Positions 33,433 through 44,283 of a stretch of DNA of 64,000 bases are shown in pieces (the stretch's first letter is position 1; each line of letters starts with the position of its first letter). Both the position numbers and the translations under genes were made by a program. The stretch is from Endomychus coccineus (taxonomy: Eukaryota; Arthropoda; Insecta; Coleoptera; Endomychidae), in assembly GCA_958510875.1 (NCBI GenBank), contig OY294067.1, positions 235,580,361 through 235,644,360 on the forward strand, written 5' to 3'. Under the pieces are notes generated by a model. That model had not been told where the DNA came from, did no database searches, and saw only the letters and a program-made list of their open reading frames with translations.

Positions 33433-33763
33433 AAGGGTTTTCCATTAAGACCGGGTAGATGTTAAAATTGAATAAAACAAGTTGTGTGTGAGAATTTTTT
33501 GTTTTATTTGAAAGGCCTATTAATGACATTATGTGTGAAATATTACATCGTTTAAATGGCCACCGTGGCTTCGGTGGGTGGCGCGCATTCGAGAGGTGCA
33601 ATTTTCGACGATTCTGGCGCATAGATCAGGTTGAATTTGAGCAATAGCACGGGTTATGTTGACTTTGAGTGCACCGGTCGTTTGCGGCCTATTGGCATAG
33701 ACCTGCGACTTAAGGAAACCCCACAAAAAAAATCCAACGGGGTCAAATCGCACGATTTCAGTG
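33433..33763 (-). pseudogene. Truncated mariner element (tandem duplicate)
   Basis: Starts with the terminal repeat AAGGGTTTTCCATTAAGACC next to TA, and carries the transposase C-terminus (SQVYANRPQTTGALK, then NCTSRMRATHRSHGGHLNDV). It ends abruptly at the duplication join; the rest of the element exists only in the copy at 34722-36017. Confidence 0.9.
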
Positions 33764-33766
33764 CGA

Positions 33767-35052
33767 AAAAACGGATTATTTAATAAAATTTCTTCGTCGG
33801 ATAAAGAAGACATTTTTGCACCACTTTCAACTAGGTACTAAAATAAAATTGCGAAAACAGTAGCAGGTTCCGCTTCCTTTCTGGGCGCTAACCTGCCTAC
33901 ACCGGCGCCGAATTTCGGCGCCGATAACCAGCGAGCAGGCAACCTGCTTTCTTTCTGTCCTTACCCTAAAGCTGGAAATGTTTCGACTTGAAACTAGAAG
34001 TCATATTAAAAAACATAGTCTTAGTGAATGCCGATATCTCAAGCCGTTATTCGTCTTGAATGTTCCATGGCACATCTTATAAATGACTGAAAAGTATGCG
34101 ATTCACAAAGTGTATCTTGAATGTTGACAAAACAATACGCTGCGATGACAGCTGTCATTGTTTTCTATCTCCTGACAAAGGTACTTAGAAACAAGTTTCT
34201 GCAATATTGAGTTGGTATAATAATTATTATTAAAAAACCTAGACTTAAAAAGTTTAGTAATCATGATTTAAGGGATATGCTCTGCGTTTATGCACAAGAA
34301 ACTTTCAACAGTCGTACTTCGGAAGTTGGAGAATAAAACTCAAATTTTACACAAAAGGAGTTATCAACTAAAGCTAAATCTAAAAGTATGTCCTTAAATA
34401 TTAGGGATCAGTGTGGTACGAATTCAGGGATGGGGGTGGATAATGGTGGGTGTATTTACAAAATTGTTAACAAGTGGTGAATTATATGTATCGATTTGAT
34501 CATTTCATATTACATTATTATTGTTTTTTGAGTGTTTCAATATTTCTATGGATTCTAGTATATTGAGTTTATGTCCTTTTTCCTGAATATGTAGAATATC
34601 GGAATTAAGGGTGAATTGTGGTTATGTTCTAACAGGTGATTCGCCCTTTAAGACGCTCTTGCGGGTCAAATGTAAAGAAAATGTATTCATAATGATTTAG
34701 AAAGCGCTGAATGACGTTATAAAGGGTTTTCCATTAAGACCGGGTAGATGTTAAAATTGAATAAAACAAGTTGTGTGTGAGAATTTTTTGTTTTATTTGA
34801 AAGGCCTATTAATGACATTATGTGTGAAATATTACATCGTTTAAATGGCCACCGTGGCTTCGGTGGGTGGCGCGCATTCGAGAGGTCCAATTTTCGACGA
34901 TTCTGGCGCATAGATCAGGTTGAATTTGAGCAATGGCACGGGTTATGTTGACTTTGAGTGCACCGGTCGTTTGCGGCCTATTGGCATAGACCTGCGACTT
35001 AAGGATACCCCACAAAAAAAATCCAACGGGGTCAAATCGCACGATTTCAGTG
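33767..35052. repeat. 1.29-kb tandem duplication, copy 2
   Basis: Second copy. Its left part is a promoterless repeat of the Harbinger transposase start and right terminal repeat (right end of the Harbinger copy at about 33966); its right part runs unbroken into the rest of the mariner element. The join is at GTGCGAAAAAACGG. Confidence 0.93.
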
Positions 35053-36017
35053 GCCAGTTCGCGTCGCCTCTGCGTGAGATAACCCTGCCCTCAAATCGCT
35101 CGTGCAGAATGTCCTTTGTGGCATCAGATGTGTGGCACGTGGCGCCGTCTTGCTGAAACCATATATCTTCCACATCCATATGATCCAATTTGGCTCAAAA
35201 AAAATTGGTTAACATAGATCGGTAGCGCTCTCCGTTGACGGTGATGGCAATGCCATCGTCGTTTTCGAAAAAGTACGGACCGATAATGCCGCCGAACCAC
35301 AATCCACGCCAAACAGTGACTTTCAGCGGATGCATTGCCACTTGATGGACCTCGTGCGGATTGGCATCGTCCCAAATCCGGCAATTTTGCCTGTTGACGT
35401 ACCCATTCATCCAAAAATGGGCCTCGTCGCTGAAGGTGATTTTTTTTGTTAAAATCGGGGTCTGCTTCCAACTGCTCCAGAGCCCAGTCAGCGAACTCAC
35501 GGCGTTGTCTATGGTCGTTTACCTCCAGCTCCTGGGTCAGTTGGATCTTGTACGGGTGTAGACCTAAGTCCCGACGCAATATTCGCCAAGTTGATGTCTG
35601 CGAAAGGCCGAGTTCTTGTGCGCGGCGCGGAATTGACTGCGTCCGGTTCTCCTGCACACTCTCATGGACAGCGGCGATGTTTTCGGCAGATCTTGCGTTT
35701 CTTTTACGTACAGGTGTTGGCTGATTGTGCAGTGAATCAGTCAACTCAAATTTGGCCACGAGACGTTGAATAATCGACTGGGAAAGACGACCATGCAAAC
35801 CATAAAATGGACGCAACGCGCGCATCGTTGCCACAAGAGACCATCCATTTTGATGATAAAGTTTTATCATTTGAACGCGTTGCTCGACACTGTAACTTGC
35901 CATGGTGATTTGTCTCTTGAGTGACTGAATAATAAACAATAGATTTGACAGATGCAGCCTGAATAACATGGCTGTCATGAATTGTCAAAATCTACCCGTC
36001 CCTATTGGAAAACCCAT
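34722..36017 (-). mobile_element. Full-length mariner-superfamily element, 1.3 kb
   Basis: The ends AAGGGTTTTCC and, in reverse complement, ATGGGTTTTCCAATAGGGAC are inverted repeats sharing CGGGTAGAT inside them. TA flanks both sides (34720-34721 and 36018-36019). The length is that of a complete element. Its transposase is frameshifted. Confidence 0.88.
34818..35903 (-). pseudogene. Mariner-superfamily transposase, three frameshifts
   Basis: The start at 35903 (MASYSVEQRVQMIKLY) is chosen because this is the usual beginning of a very common insect transposase; a longer frame upstream runs into the terminal repeat. In order: helix-turn-helix regions (GLHGRLSQSIIQRLV and IPRRAQELGLSQTSTWRILR), ITFSDEAHFW with the first aspartate, WFQQDGATCHT with the second, CDLTPLDFF with the third, and a C-terminus ending RSHGGHLNDVIFHT. 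About 360 codons. Frameshifts fall near 35450-35500, 35190 and 35000-35040. All catalytic aspartates are kept, so the decay is fairly recent. Confidence 0.9.
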
Positions 36018-36019
36018 TA

Positions 36020-36488
36020 TTAAGCTCTATATAACTTTAGAAATTTTATTCAAATCGTGTACATAATGTATTTCACAACAATGTTTTGTACTAGTGCCGA
36101 CTATCTTTCGAAATTATTCTCAGTAATAATATAACAAGAGAGTGAGAATAAATTGAAAATAGTTCAAACTTGTTGCCATTTGGAACAAGTTTTCAAAAAA
36201 TCTATCAAATTATTTTCTAATTTATCTAACTCGCGAGTTATATTTGACTAGATTATTTTTTGATTCACAAATTTCTACAATAAAAATATATCAAAATATG
36301 CTTAACCTTAATTTTTGAGATGTCATTTTATTTAAATGTCGATCACTAAAACTATTGAAAAATTTAATTTAATTAATTATTACAATATACGAAAATATCG
36401 ATAGAACATTGTGAATATATTAAAAGACTTAACAATTTAAATTAGTACAATGAAAAACGAAATTATTAAAAATATTTCGACTCATTAT
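36020..36488. other. No recognisable gene
   Basis: Very AT-rich spacer between the mariner element and the DUF3504-type recombinase, possibly the 3' flank of the latter. Confidence 0.5.
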
Positions 36489-37612
36489 TTATTGAGGATT
36501 TGGATAATTGCTTGTTGTATTAAGTGTTTCCTCCTGCGTATTTTCTCTAAAATTATTCATCATATTTGAATGATGTTCTTGGTTCAATTGTAAGTATGGT
36601 TTAATCGAGCTTGCAGAATTATGACCAGTGACCTTGATTACTTCTTGTTCTCCTACACCAGCTTTTGAAAGGTTACTTACTGCACTTGATCTGGCAGAAT
36701 CGTTAGTTATTTTTTTAGTAACTGTGTCTAGACCTACTTTTTCTGCGGATTCTTTCATCCATTTTGAAATGGAATTTATTCCCACAGGAACGTTTTTATA
36801 CCAAGAACCATGAGTTTGCCCAACCGGATTTGGAGTAAGAAACAAGCGTTCGGTTTTAATATTTTCTTCACGTTTACCCACTAGTTTTTCAAAAAGATGA
36901 ACAGGGCAAATATCTGGGTTATTTATGTTTCGAGTCAACCATTTACTATTAGAGCACCTTTGTGCTCCACCTTGTGCAGTTTTTGTAAAGATGGGATTAT
37001 ATTCAATGCGGCCAGTATTTAATCCCATTATGTCGGTTTCTTTTTTAAGATAATGAACTAAACATTTCGTAGCTTCTCCTCCCCTCCAAGCTAGTTCATA
37101 CGATGCAACGTGAAAAAACTTTCTTTGCAACCCACAAGTTGTATCTTCGTCCCAATAGTTAAAAATTTCCAACAGTTCTGTATTAGAAAGTGCCACAGAA
37201 CTTTGTTTGTGCTTTTCAGGATGTTTTTGTACAATTTTTCTTTTGGCATCTCTTGCATTTCGAGCATTTTTGAATTCTATATCATGGAAAAGATCAAAGG
37301 ACCTGTTATACTTATTAAAGTAAAGTTCTTGAACTAATTTTGCCGTTTTATTTCATATTGTCTTTATTACTGCTTCTTTAGGTATAATCATTTCCGTTCT
37401 TTCTTTTCATGTTATAAGCCCAATCTTTTAAAATCAATGCCAGACTAGCTGTTGTAGTAAATTGATCCAGAATATAATTTCTTTCTATGGTGAAGGTCTT
37501 AAATTGTCTCCATATCGACTGATTACTTATTAGTGTTTTTCGAAGTAGTTTCTAGAATATTTTTTGTTATTTCTGCATCAGAAAAGGTACTAAACCGATG
37601 ATTTGCACTCAT
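36489..37612 (-). pseudogene. DUF3504/CryptonA-type tyrosine recombinase
   Basis: The likely start is the ATG at 37612 (MSANHRFSTFSDAEI), the usual opening of this family, after which stops and frameshifts interrupt the N-terminal region until about 37350. From about 37345 one frame is open to the stop at 36489. It carries LQRKFFHVASYELAWRGGEA (first catalytic arginine), a NPDICPVHLFEKL block common to KIAA1958/ZMYM-type DUF3504 domains, then TNDSARSSAVSNLSKAG and VTGHNSASSIKPY with the histidine and candidate tyrosine. The first histidine of the H-x-x-R box is aspartate (NDSAR), which would weaken cleavage. It is unrelated in detail to the recombinase at 24645-25539. Loss of the N-terminal frame argues for a dead copy, though the last 280 codons are strikingly intact. 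Confidence 0.82.
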
Positions 37613-37690
37613 TTTATATAACGCGTTGACACACATTTAGGTAATTATTTTGACAACTATCTGACACTTGCTAAGCAAACAAAAGCTACA

Positions 37691-37714
37691 GTGATTATTC
37701 CCGAGAATAATCAC
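37691..37714. repeat. Perfect hairpin upstream of the recombinase
   Basis: GTGATTATTC, CCGA, GAATAATCAC: a perfect 10-bp stem about 80 bp upstream of the recombinase start. Confidence 0.8.
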
Positions 37715-37796
37715 AAGAGATTTATTCCCACTATAATAATGACATAATCAGTTGAAATTTACCCTTGCGACAAAGAAGCATTTCCCTGGTTTTAAT

Positions 37797-37820
37797 CACG
37801 GTCGTATAGACACGACCGTG
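37797..37820. repeat. Second hairpin upstream of the recombinase
   Basis: CACGGTCGT, ATAGAC, ACGACCGTG: a perfect 9-bp stem, flanked by direct repeats of TGGTTTTAA. GC-rich in an AT-rich region. Confidence 0.8.
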
Positions 37821-38097
37821 GTTTTAAGAAACGTCAAAAAATAGTCACTATAATATAATCTTGTTTTATACTGACACTTGCTGTCGCATGAACTATCAAA
37901 ACTTGCAACACACAAACAATTGTCAAAATAATTATTAGATTTTAAACCTTTAGTTGTAAAGAACCTGTATTCTTGTCATCATTAAGTTAACCACCGGAAC
38001 AAAGGCAGTGAACTATGTAGCGTGAAGGATTTTTCCTACAATAAATACGGCTACAGAAACCAGTAGAACCAGTTTCAGTTCAAGCCTCAAGCCTGCC

Positions 38098-38128
38098 CTG
38101 AAGATGCCACCTGTAATGGTTGGCGAAA
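38098..38128 (+). ncRNA. Hammerhead-ribozyme-like motif (Penelope-type)
   Basis: CTGAAGA fits the hammerhead core C-U-G-A-N-G-A; the GCCA-CC arm pairs with GG-U-TGGC to make stem II; GAAAC completes the core. This arrangement (CTGAAGATG, hairpin, GAAAC) is typical of the terminal repeats of Penelope-like elements, which are known to carry hammerheads. I did not fold stems I and III convincingly, so cleavage is not claimed. Confidence 0.5.
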
Positions 38129-39346
38129 CGTCGGCATCAAGTCGAGCTATTGTGACGCGGAATCCATCCGGAAGACAAGATTTTTCAAGATTAGCTGTCC
38201 GCGGAAGTCTACTATCCAAGATCATTAAGTTAGCCTTAAACAATCCTCAAGTCAGAGCCCTTGGTCATGGTCATTATATGTTTATGTCTCCCGCGGTGCT
38301 AGAATGGCAGAAAACTGATGTTTGATCATATTAGAGCACTTCAAAATACTAACTTCACTGTATCGCGCCTGTTAACTAAATGTGTAGAATTTTATTTCGA
38401 ACGTTTCTGTTCAAACATTTTTTCTGTGCGTTCAACAGATCACGAGAACAAACAATTACAAATTTTTTTATGATTTCAGCTAAGCGCAGAGGTGGGGTCC
38501 CGTCTTTTTGGTTTTAGATATATATGATGACCCTTAACCCTCTGTGCAAGACGAATTGCCACCAGACATATTTTTTTTGAGGTGGAGGGGTTTATTTCAA
38601 GAATTTTATAAAAGTTTATTTGGGCATATTGTTCGGTGTAGTGTTTATTTGTAATAAGTTTTTCATATTGTAATTTGTTATTGTTTTATTATTTTTGTTG
38701 ATTTTATAAATAATTTGTACTTATACTTATATTTATGTCGAGTTTTTTCTTTTGTCCCACCCTACGAACAACAAACAATTGAAATATTGAATATAACAAG
38801 ATGGGTGAAAATGCTCTCTAATTGTTCAAGATATTTGTGACGTCAGAATCCAGTGAACAACATCTTATACTAAATGGGCATTTAATCTTGTGTTGTTTTC
38901 TTTTCTTTGGAGCAGTTTTGACTAATATTGTTAGTATATATGTTTAAAGAAAAGTTTCGCTAATTTCAATCGTTTATTGTGTGGCTTCCGGGTTAAGAAT
39001 CACAATACGAGAATGTGAACGACATAACAATAACAGTGCCTGAACATAAATATTATAAGAGATGTTTAATGCCCATATGGAGATCCACAACTATAACTGC
39101 CTTCAACAAATTATTATAATGTGCCAAAGAATGAGAAGATGAGAACGAAATAGTATTTATTTATGAAGAAAGACCTGAAAAAAAGTAGCATGTACTTTAC
39201 ACATGTGTGAGGATCAATTTAACATATATTTTATAAGTATAAGATTTCATATTTGGAATATTTTTTACATTTATATCATGGCAGTAGGTAGGTAAGGACA
39301 GGAGCGGGCGTTTGCACCCCCAATAATATTTATAAAAAATATAGTG
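38129..39346. other. No recognisable gene
   Basis: The first 200 bp may belong to a Penelope-like terminal repeat. The rest is AT-rich with no frame I can assign. TTGTGACGTCAG occurs near 38836. Confidence 0.45.
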
Positions 39347-40290
39347 TGGGTAAGCTTGAAACTCAAGCTAGCCCAGCCAATCCAAAAACGGTATTTTCTA
39401 TACAAGATCAATACAAAACTATTTATTGCAATTTGTTACGTAATGAAAAAAATTATCGCATTATTGTTTTAAAAACTATGGGGTGTTTCGATGGGCTGAG
39501 CTAGCTTATTTCAAAACAAAATATGGGGTGGTAATCTACTTTGACAGTCAAGCAAGCCCACTCAAATAAATAACAGTATTTTCAATTTAAAATTCATAGA
39601 AAACTATTTAATTTAATAAGTTACGATGTCATATGTGCAAATATTAACATAATTTTATTTATAATATAAATTAATCTTAACCTAGCACAACGCAAGACAT
39701 TCGATCGATTCGTAGCACACCATATAATCAATATAGTATAGAACTATAGTATAATAATAGCAAATTTATTACCCAAAAAAAATCCTGATGTATTTCAAAT
39801 TCAAAGTAAATTTTCAGCTGAGTTTGAAAATACGTTCCGCAATAACGATATTTCAACATTACAGTATATTATTAGCAGATACATTAGGCCACTTTATAAA
39901 ACTAAAATTATGTTGATATTTGCACGTGACTTCGTAACCAATTGCAACAAATAGTTATATATATATTGTTTTATTGCGTAACTAATTTCAATGAATAGTA
40001 TTCTATTAATTTTATATAAAAAATACGTTAATGGATGGGCTGAGCTAGCTTGACAGTCAAGCGTGGCTAATTGTAATAAATAGTTTTCTAGATCTTAAAT
40101 AGAAAATATCGTTTTTGGCCTGGGCTAGTTTGACTGTCAAGATGGCCCACCACATTATATTTTTTAAATACTAATGCTATAAAAGTATTTTGTCTAAACA
40201 AATTTGCGATTATTATACATTAATTTGTTACGATCATTATTATATGGTGAGCTACAATGGCTAGGCCAGCTTGATATGTCCAAATGGCTT
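39347..40290. repeat. Cluster of related interrupted palindromes
   Basis: At least five units resembling TGGGCTAGCTTGA, 2-3 bases, TCAAGCTAGCCCA: at 39347-39375 (near perfect), 39493-39560 (spread out), 40036-40069, 40121-40149 and about 40255-40290. They are GC-richer than the surrounding DNA and separated by AT-rich stretches containing TAATTTGTTACG-like words. I cannot assign them to a known element. Confidence 0.65.
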
Positions 40291-40574
40291 ACTAATTGTG
40301 AAATTAAGTCATCATTATTTTGCTGAACATGTCTCCATTTTTTATTTGAAAACAATTTGTGGAATAGAATAGCAATTTCTCTTTACTTAGTCACTTTATA
40401 CAAATATGAAACATTATCATTTAACAAATTCTACCTAAAATCTAATCCAGAATGATATAATTTTGTGTGTAAACTAAGTAATGCTTAAGAAAATTCAAAA
40501 ATTCAATTGTGGAAGCCGTTACTTTGTGATAGTTTATCATTTTAACGAAATAATAAATAAAACTACTTTGTTAT

Positions 40575-41979
40575 ACTATCACTGATATTTAATATAGTAG
40601 TTACTATAGTTTCAACACTAAACGTGTCATCTTCAGACAAAAACGAAGGTATGAATTTAACAAATATTATATCTACTATACATAGGTTAAAGAAGGAATA
40701 CCAACAAATTTTATGACTATAGGAAATAGTTCTAGGAAAAATCAGAGAGGGGTAAGGTGATTAGGTAATTCCGTGAGGAACTTAGTGGTGCGGGTATATT
40801 TACTAACGGACTTAAATACGAAAATCAGTTTATTAATACATTGAAGAGATTACTGTAGTATAAATCTAGTTGATCGTTTAGGATCTTATTATCAAGAATG
40901 AATCCTTTAAAAAATTCCATTGGCTCTAATATATTTAGTTTTGAAATCTTGACTATGTAAAATTTGGACATTATTCAAATTAGGAAAGGTATGGCCTGTT
41001 TCTAAAATATGATTTGCAAATGAAGAATCGGTTTTATTATTTTTAAAGGAACGAAAATGTTCTTCATATCTAACTGCTATGTTACGGCAAGATCTACCTA
41101 TGTAAAAACTATCACACTCTGAACAAGTTAGATTATAAACTCCGGGTCTTTTAAATTTGTCAGTTTTATCTTTCGCATTGAACAGAATATGAGATAATTT
41201 GTTTGGGGGGTTTAAAGCTGATGGTCAAGTTATGATGAGATAACATGTTTGCAATTTTTTCGCTTATAGGACCAAAATAAGTTAAAGAAACATATTTTAA
41301 TGAGTTATCTTTGTCTTTTATAAAGGGATAAATGCTATTGTAAATTAATTTTTGTCTTTTTCTATTTATTAATTTAGAAATTACTTGAGGACCGAAACCG
41401 TTATTTGTAGCAATGATTCTAATTGTATCTAATTCTTTACTAAGATTTTCTTGAGATAAGGGAAGAGAAAATGCTGTGTTATGTATCATTGAATGAAAAG
41501 CACCTAGTTTATGACTATGGGCGCTATGTTAAGAGGTACAAATTACTGTATCTGTGAAAGTAGGTTTTCTGTAAATGTCGAATGAGATGTTATTATTATG
41601 ATGTAATAATGTTGAGCCTAAGAAATTTATTTTGTGATCCTTTTCTGTATCTAATGTGAATTTTATGTTGGGATGAATATTATTGATGAATGATAAGATG
41701 TATCTTTAAAGAGGACTAAAATATCGTCTACGTATCTGTACCAAAATTGAACATGTTTTTTAGTTATGGCAGAACTCATTGTAGTATCTTCTATGTGAGA
41801 CATAAAAATATCTGCGAGAAGTGGACTTAATGGAGAACCTATAGCTAATCCGTTATTTTGAGTATAAAATTTGTTATTAAACTGACAGTAATTTTGACTG
41901 AGGCATAAATCAAATGCCTGTTCTATTTCTGATGTTATCAAAGGATTAGTATGTGACTTTTCTAAGATATTTATATTGC
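40575..41979 (-). pseudogene. Penelope-like element, 5'-truncated copy 1
   Basis: From the junction at about 41979 downward: a reverse-transcriptase frame (41663-42004) with NKFYTQNNGLAIGSPLSPLL and FWYRYVDDIL, the catalytic YVDD box; then a frame at 41166-41489; then in another frame GVYNLTCSECDSFYIGRS, the GIY-YIG endonuclease core, with an HILETGHTF helix. The 3' end carries a hammerhead-like motif. Penelope-like elements copy themselves using this RT plus endonuclease pair. Frameshifts and the missing 5' part make it inactive. Confidence 0.88.
40609..40636 (-). ncRNA. Hammerhead-ribozyme-like motif in Penelope copy 1
   Basis: On the minus strand: CTGAAGA, then TGACAC-GTTTA-GTGTT as stem II, then GAAAC, followed by TATAGTA-AC-TACTATA, a perfect hairpin in the stem III position. 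Confidence 0.55.
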
Positions 41980-42830
41980 TACAAATAACGGTTTCGGTCC
42001 TCAAGTAGTTTCTAAATTAATAAATAAAAAAAAACAAAAATTAATTTACAATAGCATTTATCCCTTTATAAAATACAAAGATAACTCATTAAAATATGTT
42101 TCTTTAACTTATTTTGGTCCTATAAGCGAAAAAATTGCAAACATCTTATCCCATCATAACCTGACCATCAGCTTCAAACCCCCAAACAAATTATCTCGGT
42201 CTGTTCAATGCGAAAGATAAAACTGACAAATTAAAAAGACCCGTAGTTTATAAACTAACTTGTTCAGAGTGTGATAGTTTTTACATAGGTAGATCTTGCC
42301 GTAACATAGCAGTTAGATATAAGGAACATTTTCGTTCCTTTAAAAATAATAAAACCGATTCTTCATTTGCAAATCATATTTTAGAAACAGGCCATACCTT
42401 TCCTAATTTGAATAATGTCCAAATTTTACATAGTCAAGATTAAACTTCAAAACTAAATACATTAGTCAATGGAAATTTTCAAAGGAATGATGACAAGATC
42501 CTAAACGATCAACTAGATTTATACTACAGTAATCTCTTCAATGTATTAATAACCTGATTTTCGTATTTAAGTCCGTTAGTAAATATACCCGCACCACTAA
42601 GTTCCTCACGGAATTACCTAATCACCTTACCCCTCTCTGGTTTTTCCTAGAACTATTTCCTATAGTCATAAAATTTGTTTGTATTCCTTCTTTAACCTAT
42701 ATATAGTAAGATATAATATTTGTTAAATTCATACGTTCGTTTTCGTCTGAAGATGACACGTTTAGTGTTGAAACTATAGTAACGACTATATTAAATATCA
42801 GTGATAGTATAACAAAGTAGTTTTATTATT
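41980..42830 (+). pseudogene. Penelope-like element, 5'-truncated copy 2 (head to head)
   Basis: Inverted copy of 40575-41412 joined directly to copy 1 at its truncation point. It includes the endonuclease region (VYKLTCSECDSFYIGRSCRN in broken frame) and the 3' hammerhead-like motif. There are small indels relative to copy 1, including in the segment before the endonuclease. No RT remains. Confidence 0.88.
42747..42774 (+). ncRNA. Hammerhead-ribozyme-like motif in Penelope copy 2
   Basis: Same core as at 40609-40636 on the plus strand. The following hairpin here is TATAGT-AACG-ACTATA: the loop changed by one base but the stem is kept. Confidence 0.55.
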
Positions 42831-43837
42831 TCCTTAAAAAAATTAAAGTGAAATTGAAAAATCTTTATTTGTTGCAATTTTTTTCATGAAACTACAGCCA
42901 TTTCAAATGTTTGTCAATTATCAATAGTGGCTAGTTACATAACAAAGGAGGCTGCTATTAGGGTAAACTTTTTGAACGTTTACTACTCAAACAACTGTGA
43001 TGAGTGATGACTGTATGCAGTGGTGCAAACTTTTGTTGATGCGCTTGACTGAAGTGTTAACTTAATTGGCATAGGTCGTAGAATTAGGGGGTTTGCAAGC
43101 CGCCAGACTTAGCATACATATATCCAAGTGCACTTTTGTTAATTGTATGGGGTACATAGACTAAATTTAAGTTTACCACAGTATAAAAGAGTGTAAGATG
43201 TTTCTCCCTACTTCAAGTGATATTGCATAATTTTTTTTCACAATCTTCAAAATGAACAAGTGCTCTAGATTCTACGGTGCACAAAATCAGAAAGGTCGAT
43301 CTCGATGATGGAACTATATTGGTAGCCTGGTGCAAACTGTGTTGAAAAGAACCAATGGGACCACAAAATGGTTGTTTAGAAGATATTTAGATAAATATCA
43401 ATTTATTTGTTCTGCAAAATAAATGTTAACGTATTTAAATCAATTGTTCTGTCTAAAACAGAACACTTTGATGACTATTGAGGGCCAGATTGCAGCAATT
43501 GGAGCTTATAATCAAGCCACTGAGAAGCAGAATGCGCACTGTTGAGGAAACCTGTAAAGCAGATTATTTCTTGAAATAATTGACAATATATTATGAATAA
43601 GATTTAAATTTTTTAGAACTTGTTGATTTTAAGCAAACTGAAATTGCTGAAGGCGCTTTGAACCGTTTAAGAAAAAAATTATTCGCAGTATTTCGACTTT
43701 CCAGCATTCATATCTGAACTTTTTATAACTTATAATACATCGGAAGGTATAAATAAAAATAGTGTAATATAAAAGATTGTGGTTTAGAAAATGTTTTTCC
43801 CAGTATTATAAAATTATGAACTAACCCTCAACATAGA
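42831..43837. other. No recognisable gene
   Basis: AT-rich, without an assignable frame. It may include the missing upstream part of the hAT fragment at 44083, but I could not support that. Confidence 0.4.
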
Positions 43838-44055
43838 TAGATAGATCATTTTATTCATGTTATGTACATAATATGTTTACACTCATCATCATAAAATATA
43901 AATAAGATCACAATATTAAATTTGAAAACTTATTTTTAAAAAATCTTCCGGGGAATAAAATATATTATTTAAAAGAATATTTTTAATTGATTTCTTGGAT
44001 TCTTTCAATGGGTCTGGGCAATTTATTAAAATATTGTGACATTAAAAATGTAGGC
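43838..44055 (-). pseudogene. LINE 3' end with TCTA-type tail
   Basis: On the minus strand the sequence gives HNILINCPDPLKESKKSI and then a YSPEDF ending, the same C-terminal pattern as the LINEs at 3555 and 8276, followed by an AT-rich tail ending in ATCTATCTATC (plus-strand GATAGATAGAT at about 43839). Heavily 5'-truncated. Confidence 0.65.
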
Positions 44056-44082
44056 CCATTTTAAGATTTTTTAAGTCTTAAG

Positions 44083-44283
44083 GCGCAACGAGTGCATCAA
44101 CTGAACGTAGTTTCTCTATGCTAAAAATGTTTAAAAACTTTATGCGAAATTCACTCATAACGATCAAGCAAGCTCGCGTTGGTATCAATTAAAAAAGAAC
44201 TTATTCGAGAAATCCTTGAAACTAACAAATGCGTTATACGTTTCTCACTGATAAAATACTTTAAAAAAAATCGTATAATAAAA
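44083..44283 (+). pseudogene. hAT transposase dimerisation-domain fragment
   Basis: Reads GATSASTERSFSMLKMFKNF and then, after a frameshift, VSIKKELIREILETNK. This is the C-terminal hAT dimerisation signature, diverged from the hAT at 5304. No terminal repeats found. Confidence 0.75.

Larger units (their letters stand above)
32477..33763. repeat. 1.29-kb tandem duplication, copy 1
   Basis: Runs from inside exon 1 of the Harbinger transposase, through the Harbinger right end, to the middle of a mariner element. Copy 2 follows at 33767-35052 at a 1,290-bp offset with only a handful of differences (for example one missing T in CGTCTTTGAATG and TTCTTCGG against TTCGTCGG). Confidence 0.93.
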
